Positions 47,158 to 59,740 of a stretch of DNA of 64,000 nt are shown here, piece by piece. The translations under genes were made by a program, and so were the position numbers. Each line of letters opens with the position of its first letter. Position 1 is the stretch's first letter. The stretch lies in assembly GCF_904849725.1 (NCBI RefSeq), contig NC_058518.1:396155581-396219580 (forward strand), read 5' to 3'. Below the pieces are notes generated by a model. It did not search any database, had not been told where the DNA came from, and worked only from the letters and a program-made list of their open reading frames with translations. Source of the stretch: Hordeum vulgare subsp. vulgare (Eukaryota; Streptophyta; Magnoliopsida; Poales; Poaceae).

Positions 47158-50014
47158 ACATCCCCAAGCTTAATTCCTGCTCGTCCTCGAGTAGGTAAAT
47201 GATAACACAAATAATTTCTGTGGTGACATGCCAACACACATATAAGAACTACAAAGTAAAGCAAGTAAGATATTCAATTCAAGTCAAGACAATAACAAGC
47301 AAGTGTATATATCTAGTATTGAAATTAGCAAAGTAAGAAGATAAAGGTGCAAGAGCTCTCGCTGTCCGTGACTCGAATGTCTCCAAATGCTGTTTGCGTG
47401 CAAGAAATGGGAGATGGGTTGAGAGTATAAAAATATTTTTTAATTGAGAACTCAACCTACTAAAATTTCACACTTGGTCTCCTTCGGAATCTTATTTTGA
47501 CTCATCCCCGGACCACTAGTCAGGCACAAGTCAAAATGATCCTCTCCCTTTCGATTTTGAGCACTCATGCAATGGATGAGCGTAAGCAGTATATGTTGGC
47601 ACTTAGGATGTCAAATAGAATAATGATGGGGAAGGAAGACAAAAAGGTGTGAGAGGCTCACATTCAATGATGGCAACCATAGGCGAGAGAAAGCCAAATG
47701 ATAGATATGATGTGACTAGTAGGGATTGCCATGTAAGGGATGCACATACGAGCTAAGGTAAGCTCTCCAATGGAACTAGTGGGGTGCATCCAACTTGTTT
47801 GCTCATGAAGACCTAGATATCATTTGAGGAGGCTCATCATTGGAATATGCAAACCAAGTTCTATAGTGTAAGGGTCCCCACATAGTTATGCATGAATGAT
47901 AATCTCTATGTAGTACCAATATAGCAATGGAGTACGAGTGTGGATCTTTCAAAAGGAATACTAGTGTTGCACCCTTCTCTCCTTTTATTTCTTCTTCTTT
48001 TTCTCATTTTTTTTAATTTTTGTGGCCTCTTTGGCTCTTTCTTTTTATCTCTCATTTGTCCTCTTTTGGATCTTTTGATTTGTCCTCTTTGGGATCTTTT
48101 CCTCTCTTAAGGTCAGCATTCTATGTTTCACAAGAATAAAAAGAAAATCATCACACTTTATATGAAGTACTCAACATAAAGACAAGTGAAAACTATCATG
48201 ATGTATGCAAATGTATGATTCTGCTAGTGTAGCAGGATATGCAATGATACTAGCGCATCATGTAGCAGTAATAAGGGCAAGGACCAACTAGCATGCGACT
48301 CCTCGATCAAGCAAAAGCATGTATGACATGAATATCAAGTCATGAGATGGTGGATGTTTCATGGCAATGTATCTCAGAAAGGCTATGGAAATGCCTTAGT
48401 ACGTAGGTATGGTGGCTGTTTTGAGGAAAGATATAATGAGGCTTATGTATGACAGAGTGTATCATGTCATGGGTTTGGATGCACCGGCGGAGTTTGCACC
48501 AACTCTCAATGTGAAAAAGGGCAATGCACGGTACCAAAGAGGCTAGCAAAATATGGATGGTGGAAGTGCCAACAATCGAATACTCACATTAGTCTAAAGA
48601 ACACATACACTTATTATCGGTAACTCTCTATCTAGTTAGGAAATTCACAAGGAACAAGTACCAAAAGGAGGAGTGTTTGGGGGTTTGGTTATCCTTGCGC
48701 ATCTCGACCCACGGTAACGTGAGGGTACTCTATATATTCCAACCCCTCCAGAGATTAGCGATCAATTTAGTAGCTAGAGTTCTCAACTAATTTTTAATTT
48801 TTGAAAAACACACGGATTTCCCAAAAATACAACACCTATCACTAATAGGCTCAAGATCTTGTCACCAATAGTCCAAACATTACTCAAATCAATACCTCAA
48901 AACTATTGCAAGTTACTACTATACTTAAATAGCAACCTCAATTACCTACTCATGCAAGACACACAACTTAGTGCAACGAGCCAACTCTCTAAACAAGATA
49001 AGATAGATAACTCAAGGGAGTTCCAAAAGCAACCTAAATAAAAGCTCTTAAAAAGATAATCATGCAAACTAAGAGCTGAGCATGAGAGTAGCTACGAAAA
49101 GATGAAGAACACACAAAAAGATAAGCATGAAAACCTATGTTGTGTTCTAGAGTGGAATGGACCGTGTTTCTCTCCCAAACAAGGTAGGCTATGTTCTGAC
49201 TTGTTATGTCCAGCAAGCGAAACTAAAACAAACTAAAAAGTAAAGTGCAGGACGCTATAAGTATAGCACATAACATATGAAGTGATAAAAATATAGCATG
49301 GAGATTGGCGAACTGATGATTGTAGAAACAGAAGGGAATGCACGGGGGCATCCCCAATATTAGACGCTTGAATCTCCTTTGAATATTTCTTGGGGTGAAT
49401 GGGGGCATCCCCAAGCTTGATCGCTTGACACTCTTGTATCTTCTTTCATCATCTCCCATCGCATACTTGAAAACTCCCTTCATACGAAACTCATCATAAG
49501 CTGATTAGAGTGGTTAGTACCCTTAATAAAATAATTCATTACCTACTGGAAATAAAGATTTTCAAGAAAAGCTACTGCTTCTCATGATTTCCAAAAGGTT
49601 TTTGCAAATAAAAAGTAAGCTTGGGATTTGCAAAACAATGAAAACGCAAAACATGGCAGAATTTGTGAAAAACTGAACAACAGGTATTAAATAATTTATT
49701 CGTGGCACTTCTGAAACTTAAATCAAAAAACTCAGAAAAGATGCCACAAAGGCAATTATATATAGAATGCTGTCAAAAACATTCAGATCAACAATATGAT
49801 CTGGTGATTTTTGGCGAAGTTTTCCGTCAAGCACACATAATCTATTTCTGGACAGCATGTCACCATTTTTTGAGCTTTCTTGCAATCGGAGGCTATAACT
49901 TGGCACAAAGCTTAAAAATAAATATACAATAATGTTTCTACAGTAGTAACACACATAAACACCACAAAAATATGACAGTAAAAACTCAAAGTAAAGATAA
50001 CAAGGGTTGTCTTC
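47158..50014 (-). other. Non-coding 3' internal region of element E
   Basis: It begins with the polypurine tract and CTGCTCGTCCTCGAG segment shared with element C. PPT-like GGGGGCATCCCCAAGCTT copies lie near 49345 and 49402. It also has a pyrimidine-rich patch (47985-48120). No reading frame with domain content is visible. Confidence 0.75.
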
Positions 50015-51225
50015 CTAGAGCTCTTTCTTTATAGCCATAAAGATAGGCTTAAGATTTAATGATGCTCTCGTAGGAATAAGAGTTTTAGAACAAAAGAGAG
50101 AATCAAGAAGCAAATACCAAACACATTTAAGTCTAACATACTTCCTATGCATTGGAGTATTGCAATAGAATAATTCATCGAAGCGCAAAGCAATAAGCAT
50201 AGGAAGGCAGAACAAGTGTAGCTTCAAAACCTTCAACATAAAGAGAGGGAACCTGATATTATTGAAATATCTATAAGCATATGTTCCCTTCTCATAGTAA
50301 TTTTCGGTGGGATAATGAATAAACTCAACAATATAAGTATCACATAAAGCATTGTTACCATGATCCACATGTAAAAAGGTACTCTTACTCTCCACATAAG
50401 AATAATCTTTCTCCTTGGTAATAGTGGGAGTAGGACTATCATAAACAACTTGAACACTATAGATTAATTGTGTATTGGGGAGATGGTGTTCAACAAGGTA
50501 GTAATCCCCTCCATGATTATGACTAGTTTCATATGGATAATTTCTCGCTATGTAATAGGTATCTTTACAATCACTATAGATAGGAGTTATAACATCATCA
50601 TGGTACATAAGAGCATTATTATTGCTAGCAACTATATTTGTAAAAATTTTGCCTTTATTCTTACTAGCAAAAGAATTATCAATTATCACATCACTAATGG
50701 GTAAAGGACTTGCAATCCTATCATCCCAAGCTTAGAGCTTTCCATATCATCATTTTCAAAGTTGGTACCAAAAAGATTTTCAAGATCATAAGTAGCCTTA
50801 TCATCATCTTCCCAATCACAATAAGTAACATGCATATCATCATCAAAATCATCTTCAATAGTACCTACAGACTTATCATGAAGAAAATAATAATCAAGCT
50901 CACCATCCTCCATAAATTTATGTCTGTGAGGATAAAAGTTGATGCGAGAAATATGCTCAGGCCAGGTTGATACCCATTCTTCTTCCTCCTTGTTCCTCTT
51001 GCTCCTCTTCTTTTTCTTATTCTTCACCGTAGGAGGGAGTGGTTGGAGAGGAAGCTTCTCCAAATATTCTGGTTTATCATTAGAAACAATAGGGGAAACT
51101 TGGGAGAAACTCTCCTTTTTATTAGTGGAAACATAAGAGACATTTTTATGCTTTGGTAAAGTTCCCTCCTTTCTAATCTTACTTATGTAATAATTTTCGT
51201 GGAAATTAACAACACAATAGAGATG
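50015..51225 (-). pseudogene. Accessory acidic open reading frame of Gypsy element E, unknown function
   Basis: Two overlapping minus-strand frames (51063-50686 and 50689-50015) probably form one gene with a frameshift. The first starts MEKLPLQPLPP, has a basic NKKKKRSKRNKEEEEWVSTW cluster and then EHISRINFYPHRHKFMEDGELDY and an Asp-rich part. The second has YHDDVITPIYSDCKDTYYIA and is rich in Tyr, His and Asn. I recognise this type as a common hypothetical frame in Triticeae gag-only Gypsy elements, but I know no function. The basic cluster could be a nuclear signal (inference). It follows the gag and zinc-knuckle frames on the same strand. Confidence 0.6.
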
Positions 51226-51228
51226 CCA

Positions 51229-51453
51229 TTATTTCAAAGTGTTGTTTATTCCTAAGGCATTATCATCTAGCTGAGAAGTTTTTTCTAATAACTCTTCACA
51301 CATCAAAAATAACATGAGTTCATCATAAAGATCAGAAGTGATCATGTTATCACACAACTGGTTAACAGTTATGTTTTGAAAGTTCATGCATTGAAAATTA
51401 AAGTGACCCTCTATACCACAAAGTTCACAAGTAAAAGGATAAAGGTCAGACAA
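51229..51453 (-). pseudogene. Zinc-knuckle segment of element E gag
   Basis: The short frame contains CELCGIEGHFNFQC, a CX2CX4HX4C nucleocapsid knuckle, followed by NFQNITVNQLCDNM. It lies 53 bp beyond the end of the main gag frame and is probably part of the same original protein, separated now by a stop or frameshift. Nucleocapsid knuckles bind the packaged RNA. Confidence 0.75.
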
Positions 51454-51506
51454 TTCTCTAACCCAAGTGATATTCTTTCATTCTTATGTTACTTACAATA
51501 CTTCTC

Positions 51507-52475
51507 TTATTCAATCATAGGCCTTTCACAAGGTCTATCCACTCCACAAAAATTAACATGCTTATATAAATCTTCATTTTCAGGAATTGGATCATGCATG
51601 TTGCAATTATCATTAACAATTTCATTTTCTTTGCAAAACTCTTTAAAAGGTTCATGATGCTTGATCCAATTCTCCTTAGGCATATTAAGATGTGAAGCAA
51701 AAGATTTGAGGAAATCAACAAGGAGGTGAGAATCAAGCCCAAACTTAGCACTAAACTTATTAAAACTTGCAGTTTCAACAAAGGCCTTAATGCAATCATA
51801 CTCATAATTTATACCTGACTTTTTACCTTTATCGATCTCCCAGTCTTCAGTATTGCGTTGAATTCTTTCAAGGAGTTCCCATTTAGCATCAATCCTTTCG
51901 TTTGTGAAAGAACTCATAGAGGAAGCATCGAGCCAGTCTTTATCCTGTCGAGAGGGCCTCGGATAGAAATTAGTAATAATCATATCCTTGGGGAGCCCAT
52001 GGTTAGGACATTTTAGCATTAAAGTTTTAAGTCTCCCCCAAGCTTGAGGTATGCTCTCTCCATCATGAGGATAGAAATTATAAACATAATTCCTATTCTC
52101 ATGGACTTCATGAAGAGGATAAAACTTGGAGTAAAAGAGAGACTGAATCTCTTTCCAATCCCGTAGGTGAGAATCATCTAGTAGCCTATACCATTCCAAT
52201 GCTTTTCCTTTCAGTGACAAGGCAAATAATGTCCTCATGACTCCATCTCTCGTCAAACCTGAAATCTTAAACAACTCACAAAGTTCTGTAAGTTTAAACA
52301 AATGATCACTAGGATTGACTGTTCCATCTTGTGCATAACAATCCTTCCTAAATATTTCAATTATCCCAAGTGGTATTTTGAATGGGATACATTCAGTAGG
52401 AGGAGTATACTTCTCTACCACGGGTGTGGTAAAGTGGCCTTCCCCAAGCAGCAAACTAAGAGTGCAGTTTTCCAT
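51507..52475 (-). CDS. Gypsy gag (Retrotrans_gag) of element E
   Basis: An open frame of 322 codons starts at the ATG at 52475 (MENCTLSLLLGEGHF). An upstream in-frame ATG at 52553 lies in LINE DNA and was not used. The Retrotrans_gag domain occupies about residues 40-190, with LKGKALEWYRLL, IQSLFYSKFYPLHEV and PQAWGRLKTLMLKCPNHGL. The C-terminal half is a variable spacer. Gag would form the particle for RNA packaging. The frame is intact, unlike most others here. It ends at 51507, and the RNA-binding knuckle lies downstream. Element E lacks protease and polymerase, so any use of this Gag needed helper enzymes. Confidence 0.85.
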   Translation of the reverse strand: MENCTLSLLLGEGHFTTPVVEKYTPPTECIPFKIPLGIIEIFRKDCYAQDGTVNPSDHLFKLTELCELFKISGLTRDGVMRTLFALSLKGKALEWYRLLDDSHLRDWKEIQSLFYSKFYPLHEVHENRNYVYNFYPHDGESIPQAWGRLKTLMLKCPNHGLPKDMIITNFYPRPSRQDKDWLDASSMSSFTNERIDAKWELLERIQRNTEDWEIDKGKKSGINYEYDCIKAFVETASFNKFSAKFGLDSHLLVDFLKSFASHLNMPKENWIKHHEPFKEFCKENEIVNDNCNMHDPIPENEDLYKHVNFCGVDRPCERPMIE

Positions 52476-52530
52476 AAGCCTAACTAGTGAAAATAAAAAC
52501 AAGAAACGAAAAGATTTAATTGCAAGATCT

Positions 52531-52541
52531 AAAGATATACC
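52531..52541 (+). other. Left target-site duplication of the LINE
   Basis: AAAGATATACC here is identical to 59715-59725 after the LINE's A-tail. The first three As may be tail ambiguity, so the certain part is GATATACC. Confidence 0.88.
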
Positions 52542-52561
52542 GTGACAGAGCAAAAACTACC

Positions 52562-55500
52562 ATGACAATGATGATGACCACTCCGACCTCCCACCTCGGC
52601 GACCCCATGGCGATCTGGGGCTCTAGCCAGCGTATCCACCCTCCTCGCCGCTCTTCTGTTCAGGTGAAACCTCTCGACCCCCCTCACGTGGTCGTGCATG
52701 GCTTGCATGGGTGGTTCTACGTTGGATCTGGATTTTTCTCATGGTTTGGCCTTCGCCGATGAGGTTTATTGTCATTCTGGTGTTACGGTGCACCCTATGA
52801 AGCACCGCCGCTCCTTCATCATGGTGGTTTCTTTTGGTCGTCATGTGTTCCGTCTCTCTGAGGACACGGTCGCCGCAGCTCTAGAATCTGTGATTGGGGG
52901 CTCTGCCATTGAGTTTCACGTCTCCCAAGTTACAGATTCGGTTTTCTCCTTCAAAGTGTCCTCCATGCAAGTTGGTTTTCACATTTTGGACTTACGTTCG
53001 TTCAAATGCTCAAATTTTAAGTGCTTCTTCCATCTATGGGGCCATGGTGGTCCGAATTGGCGTCGGGAATTCTCTCTGTGGAAGAAACAATGTGATGCTG
53101 AATGGATTATTGTGAGTCCATCTAAGAGGAGAGACTCACTAGGTCTGATGGCAATGCATTCCAGACCTCTAAAATCTTCTCTTAAAACTGGATCATCAGT
53201 TCGTAAGAATCTCACATTCTCATCCCTCCAACAATATGAGGTTTGCAAGGGTTATAAATGTCCTGTTTCCCATGATGAGCTACTCACGCTTGAGCAGGCT
53301 GGTTATACAGTGCCTTCTCCTGAATGTGTCATCATTTCTGTGCCACCGCCGACGGAACTCCGGTGGACGACGACCACGCCGCATATTACGTTCGGCACTG
53401 TTTCTCGCCAACAGTCACCCCCGGATCTCCCGGGCCTGATTTTTAAATTGCCAAGTGTAACGGAAATTCTCCCATGCAACACGGAGTTGCAGCTGATACC
53501 GTCGAGATTCATAGTGTTTCGAATTATGAGAATCAATTTTCGGTGGAGAGTTTGGATTCTGGGCCGATTTCTACGCTCATTAATGAGCCTTCTGAGGTTA
53601 CCTCCTTACCTCGGCCCGAACCCAATACTAGGATGGATATTCCCTCCTCACAAGAAGCCCATCTGGCCTTTGATGAACTTATTAATGGCATGGTTGAAGA
53701 AATATTTTCTTGCTCTATTTGCAACGCTCGGGGACATCTAGCTGCCAACTGCACGGCTTCGCCTGGATACGCTGACAGAACTGTGGGTCACGCATGACCT
53801 CTTTTATGCATAATAATTGTCTTACTTTGAACTGTAAGAGACCCACCACCTCCCTTGTCGCTGATATCTCGGGAACTGCCGATACTCTTGGCGAAACCGC
53901 AATGCCCGCAGCACAGTTCCTCCCTGTCTCATCGCCGTCGCATCCTCGAACTCCCTCCGAGACACCGGCTACCATGCCGCCGCCGCCTCCCACAATGGCG
54001 AACTTTGAGCTTGACCCGGAGTTCTTCCTCCCGCCGGGCCACAACATCATCGACGGAGGTCCAGACCGTCTGCCTCGGACCTACACCACGCCTGCTGTCC
54101 CCATCACCAGGAGTCATGAGCACTTTGTCATTGCTGATGTCCACCTTGCACCCCCGGCAGACAACTTGGTTCAGGTACGGCAAGAAGTGGTTGCTCTTCT
54201 TCTTCACAGAGGACTTCATGTTCGATCAGCCCAGCCATGGATCGAGGGCGTGGGGCTGTTTGAACTTCGGGATGCGGCAGAGAGCTCCGCTGCGGTTCAG
54301 ATGGTTCCGCAGGAAGTTGCTCACAACTCTGTGGTTTGCTTCTTGCGACATGATCAAGGCGTTGGCTTCCGAGGACAAGAGGGTTTTCGGCAGGGGTGTC
54401 TGATGCTCCTGGGGGTCCCTCTGGATTTCCGCAATACTGAAGACTTGCGGGCTGCTGTCAACACCTTTGGAGAGTTCCATCATTGAGTCAGCGATGATCC
54501 TTACTTGGTTCCCTCTATTGTGTTTGCATCTTTCCCGGATGACCGACTTGTCCCTCGCAGCATCAGCTTCTCTGAATATGCTGCTTGGGGGGCGAAGGTG
54601 TCCTGTTCTGCACCTGTCTACATCTTGGGGGTGGCGCCTGCTGAACTGTTGCCCAACGACGAGGATCCTATGCCCCTCAATGCAAACCCTCACCCGCTCC
54701 CTGGCCAACTTGTCAATGAAAACCTGTTGTTTGCTCTGCCCCCGTACCCTGCTTTGGGCTCGAATGCAGTGCCGCCGTCACCTGAAGAACCAGTGGTACC
54801 TGCTGCTGCTGATGACAGTGGTTGGGGGCAGCCGCCAGCAGCTGCTGATGGAGGAGGCTGGGAGCCTAAGGCGGCCCCAGAAGCACCACCTGCTGATCCT
54901 GATCAAGACCAGGAGTCCATGGTGATTGATCAACCGAGTCCTTCTTCTTCCGACTCGGTTCATGAGCTTGTCGACCTAGACCCTCAGCCTAGGGTGACAT
55001 TGAGGCGGAAGCTGCTGATCTTGCTCCCCCTGCTCCCTGACGCTGATATGGCACCGGTTGTCCAGGCCCCTGCCGCCCCTGACACTGATATGGCACCGGT
55101 TGTCCAGGCCCCTGCTGTTGAACCGGAGGAAGAAGTGCAAGGGGAGGATGAGGCACAGGACGACAATCCTCTGGCAATCGTCCCGTACAAACCCCCGCAG
55201 GTTCAGTCTGGCAATCTTTTTGTTTGGGTTGCCAGGGTTTTTTATGGGCGTGCTCTACCGCAGGTACTATCCTGGTCCCGAACTTTTGATGCTTTCATGG
55301 GAGCTTCCACCTCCATGCATGTTCCTCGCCAGCTGCAGATGCCAAAGGTGACGCCTATTGTGATCCCCAAGCGATCATGGGCGGTGGCTTTCGATACTGC
55401 TGCCCCAGAGCTGCCACCACCAGAGCCAGCAAGCAACACACTCTCCTTGGATGAGGTAATCCTAGTCAGCCCCTCTTCGTCTGCAGAGGACTCCTTCTCC

Positions 55501-55839
55501 TTTCAATCTCCTGCTCCAACAAAGAAAGGGACCCGTAAGAAGGTCACTCCTGTCGTCGACTCCTCTGTTCGTCGATGTACCCATGGCTCCATCAAGCGGG
55601 GTGGCTTCAAACCGGTTTTGGAGGAGCTACTGGTGCATGTCCCCAAGAAGAGGAAGCCCAAGGCCAAGCCAATGCCTTCTCCAGCGCAGGAGTCTGCTGA
55701 TGTGCAAGTTCCTCCTGCCACTCCTATTCCGGTGATTCAGGCGGTCGGGCAGACGCTTGGCATCGCCCCTGAGAAGCTGACTGTGGATCGTCTTATGGAA
55801 AATCCAGCTGATCCCGCGCCATCATCTGCAGATGTTTAG
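52562..55839 (+). pseudogene. LINE ORF1 (RNA-binding protein with CCHC knuckle)
   Basis: A likely start is the ATG at 52562 (MTMMMTTPTSHLGD). The frame shifts near 52735 (T-run), near 53500 and near 53790, and a TGA at 54484-54486 interrupts it, so it now lies in pieces: 52562-52762, 52698-53500, 53500-53797 and 53794-55839. The conserved N-terminal domain includes FFHLWGHGGPNWRREF. The knuckle CSICNARGHLAANC lies near 53711-53752. A second folded region spans about 54120-54650. A Pro/Ala-rich acidic C-terminus follows, with a 42-bp tandem repeat (MAPVVQAPA twice, 55046-55118) and a basic KKRKPKAKP near 55640. Plant LINE ORF1 binds the element RNA. Confidence 0.82.
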
Positions 55840-55972
55840 TCCTCTTATGTTAATTTGTTGCTGCACTGGCTCCATGTACTGTCAGACTACTATTTGCTCT
55901 GTCTTTTGGTTAACTGAACTCGATTGCAAGGGCTATTACATACCCCTGCTTTTGCTCTATATATATCGTCCA

Positions 55973-58900
55973 ATGGATAGTCGTTCTACGAGAAGTTGGC
56001 GTGTGCTGTGTTGGAATGTGCGTGGTCTAAATTCGGACCATAGACAACGTGCGGTTCGTAACAAGATTGATGAGAGCCTAGCTGTCGTGATGTGCTTGCA
56101 AGAAACCAAAATGCAGTCTATTGATTTTCGTACAGTCAAGTGTTTCTGTCCTAAACGTTTTGACCAGTTTGCCTACTCTCCCTCCAGGGGAACATCGGGG
56201 GGGGGGGGGGCTTATCCCACTCTGGAACTCATCCATTCTTACTGGTCTGTTAGTAGAATGCACACCTAATGGATTAATCATCTCCTTTACCTCAAATCAT
56301 ACTGGCGAATCCTGGACTTTGGTGAATGTCTATGGTCCTTGTCAGGGTGAAGCTAGAGATCTCTTTGTTAGCTGGCTATATAATCTTCATATACCTACTG
56401 AGGCTAATTGGTTGCTTCTTGGAGACTTTAATTTCATTAGATCACCTGACAACAGAAACCTCCCTGGGGCTGATGTAAATGATATTTTCATCTTCAATGA
56501 AATTATTGGTCATTTGGGCTTACTGGAACTACCTATTAAGGGCAGATCTTTCACTTGGTCCAACATGCAAGATTCCCCTCTTCTTGAGCAACTTGACTGG
56601 TTCTTCACATCAGCCAGCTGGATCTCTTCATATCCTCTTACACAAGTGCTCCCCCTTGCAAAGACAACTTCTGATCATGTTCCATGTGTGGTCACTGTCA
56701 ACACTTCCATCCCTAAGTGTAACCTATTTCGTTTTGAAAACTACTGGGTTGAAATGGAGGGTTTCATGGAGTGTGTTCAAAAGTCCTGGGTCATTCCTTC
56801 CAAGAAAGCCCATATTACTGTTGTCATTATGGATAAGATGAAACATCTCAGGCAGGCTCTAAAAAGATGGCACACAAACTTATCCCAGCTGAAAATTTTC
56901 ATCTCCAGATGCAATCAAGCTGTGTTGTGTTTGGATGAGCTTGAGGAATTGAGGCCCCTTTCCAGACCTGAAGCTAACTTCAGGAGTATTATTAAGTTAC
57001 ACTTGGAGCACCTAATGCATCTTCAGTGCTTATACTGGAAAAAGAGAGCCACTATCAGATTTGTTAAAGTTGGTGAGGAAAACACCAAATTCTTCCATGC
57101 TATGGCAACTAAGAGATATAGGAGGAACTCCATTGCCTCTCTCAAGCTCAATGATGGATCCATCATATCTGACCATGATCAAATTGTTGCATGCTTTTGG
57201 GCATCTTTTAAGGATAGAATGGGAACTTCCCTTGGAATTAATATGGCCTTTGATTTACAATCTCTGCTTCAGAAGGTGGAGGGTCTTGATACTCTCACAC
57301 AACCTTTTTCTAAGTCTGAAATGGACAAGACTGTTCAGGAAATGCCCAATGACAAAGCTCCTGGACCTGATGGTTTCAATGGCCTTTTCTTTAAGAAATG
57401 CTGGTCCATTATCTCTCCTGAGTTTTATCAACTTGCTGCTGCCTTTCATGCTGGTACTGCTCAACTTGAGAACATGAACTCATCTTATATTACATTGATT
57501 CCCAAGAAGAGATCACCTGAGCAAGTGGGAGACTACAGACCAATATCCCTCACTGGGATGGGCCTCAAGTTTATGTCCAAAATGATAGCCAACAGGTTGC
57601 AGTTGCAGATCATGAAGTGTATTCACAAGAATCGGTATGGCTTTATCAAGTCTAGAACCATTCAAGATTGTGTTGGATGGACTCTGGAGTACCTGCACCA
57701 ATGCCATCAATCCAAGAAACCAATAGTTATTCTCAAGCTAGATTTTGGAAAGGCATTTGATTCTGTGGAGCATGAGTTCATCTTTCAGATTCTCAAACAC
57801 AAAGGTTTCAATGATAGATGGATACTCTGGCTAAAGCAGCTCCTAACTTTTGGCTCCTCTTCTGTCCTGGTCAATGGTGTGCCTGGAAAGAAATTTATGT
57901 GCAAGAAAGGAGTCAGGCAGGGAGATCCCATGTCCCCACTGCTTTTTGCTATTGCTGCTGATTTTTTATAGACCTTGGTTAACCAACTGCTGATGGAGGG
58001 ATTGATTCAGCTGCCCGTCCCTTGTCATGATAAGGATTTCCCTATAGTCCAATATGCTGATGATACCCTTATCATCCTCCCTGTTGATGAAACTCAGCTG
58101 TTACAGTTCAAGAAAATGCTCTTGCTTTTCTCCCAATCCACTGGACTACAAGTGAACTATCACAAATCTGCCCTTCTGCCTGTCAACACTTCTCCACAAC
58201 AACTACAAGACCTGGCAGACTCCATTGGCTGCAAAATGGGATCTTTGCCCTTCACATACCTTGGCCTTCCAGTTGGGACAACTAAACCAAGAATCATTGA
58301 TCTCATGCATCTGGTTGAAAACATGGAAAGAAGGCTCAGTGCTAGTTCATCTTTCCTGGCTCAGGGGGGAAGGTTACAATATTTAAACTCAGGACTGTCA
58401 TCTGTTCCTATTTTTTTTCATATGCAGTGTGGATATCCCACCAGGCATACTGAAGCAGCTTGAAAGAATTCAGAGGCAATGTCTCTGGAGGAAAAATGGG
58501 CAGGATCATGCACCCTCTCTTGCTGCCTGGCAACTGGTGTGCAGACCCAAAAATAAAGGGGGATTAGGAATTATGAATCTAGCAATCCAGAATGAAGCCC
58601 TGCTGCTCAAGAATGTTGATAAATTTCTGAATCATGCTGATATCCCATGGGTTCACTTAATCTGGAACACTTACTATCATAGCACGGTACCTCAGGGAAC
58701 TGCTCTTTGTGGTTCCTTTTGGTGGAAGGATATCTGTAAAAGGCTTGACAAGTTCAGATCAGTTACATATGTTCAGCCTAACAAGGGTGACTCTTTCCTG
58801 TTTTGGTCTGACTCCTGGTTGGTTGGAAACTCCACTAGGCCTCTGGCTGCTAGATTTCAAAAGCTATTCTCCTTTGTTGTTGATCCTTTCTGCACAGCTG

Positions 58901-59669
58901 AGGAAGTTTTTAAAGATTTTTATGATGAAAGTATGCTCTCCATGTTCCACTTGCCCCTCTCTGATCAAGCTTACCACGAGCTACTTTCAGTCAAATCCCT
59001 GCTTCAAGCCCTGGATATTGATCCCCAGGCCTCTGACAGATGGGTTTGGGGAAAGGATGCTAAGGCCTACACAGCCAAGAGATACTATATTCGTATTCAC
59101 AGCACTATTACACCAAACCCCTTGCTAAACCTGATCTGAAGGAGCTGTTGTACAATGAAGATCAAGATGTTTGCCTGGATGCTCATCATGGATAGGCTCA
59201 ACACCCAAGACATGCTTGAACGGCATCACTGGAATGTTTCCGACTACAATCTCTGTGTTCTATGCCATGCCAGCATCAAAGAAGACAGAGATCACTTATT
59301 TTTCAACTGTCTCTTCGGCACCAGGGTCTGGACCTACCTGCAGATCACATGGTAGGGTCCATCCATGTGTAGCGCTGCTGTAGCTGCTAAGAGAGACTTC
59401 CATAACCCCTTTTTTGCTGAGGTGGTCTTCACTGCATGTTGGAACATCTGGACTGTCATAAATGCCAAGGTTTTTAACCAGGAGCAGCGAAGGTTCAGAA
59501 AATGGAGATCTGGTTTCATCCATGACATTTCCCTGTTAGCTCATAGGATTAAGGCTAGTTTAAATGGATTTCCTTTTTGCCTCCTTGAGGTTTGTACCCA
59601 TAGCTACCCATCCCCTTTGTATATTCTAAATTCTTCTTGTACATACTACTATTATATATGGGACTAAAA
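55973..59669 (+). pseudogene. LINE ORF2 (endonuclease, reverse transcriptase, zf-RVT)
   Basis: It starts at the ATG at 55973. The APE-like endonuclease has [28 protein letters not shown] and TSDHVP, so the key Asn, Glu, Asp and His are present. A 13-G run at 56197-56209 shifts the frame. Reverse transcriptase motifs follow: [65 protein letters not shown], then a TAG at 57969, and the catalytic QYADDTLI near 58050. A T-run near 58410 shifts the frame again. Stops lie at 59137 and 59353. The zf-RVT segment reads KIKMFAWMLIMDRLNT with CVLC...HLFFNC. The intact protein nicks target DNA and copies RNA there. The product is not translatable as one piece. Confidence 0.9.
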
Positions 59670-59714
59670 GAAAAAAGGCTGTGGGGGGTTTTCCCTACAG
59701 TAGCCGGTCAAAAA

Positions 59715-59725
59715 AAAGATATACC
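59715..59725 (+). other. Right target-site duplication of the LINE
   Basis: AAAGATATACC follows the A-tail and then continues into element E's leader (TTCAAGCACTCACC) and primer site. Confidence 0.88.
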
Positions 59726-59740
59726 TTCAAGCACTCACCT

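Larger units (their letters stand above)
52542..59714 (+). mobile_element. LINE (L1-type non-LTR retrotransposon), near full length, 7.2 kb
   Basis: It begins at 52542 and ends with an A-run at about 59710-59714, flanked by 11-bp direct repeats AAAGATATACC. It encodes ORF1 with a CCHC knuckle and ORF2 with endonuclease, reverse transcriptase and a C-terminal zinc-binding segment. It lies in element E's leader, only 15 bp from the primer site, in the opposite orientation to E. Only a few stops and frameshifts are present, some at homopolymer runs. It is thus among the younger and best-preserved elements here. Confidence 0.92.
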
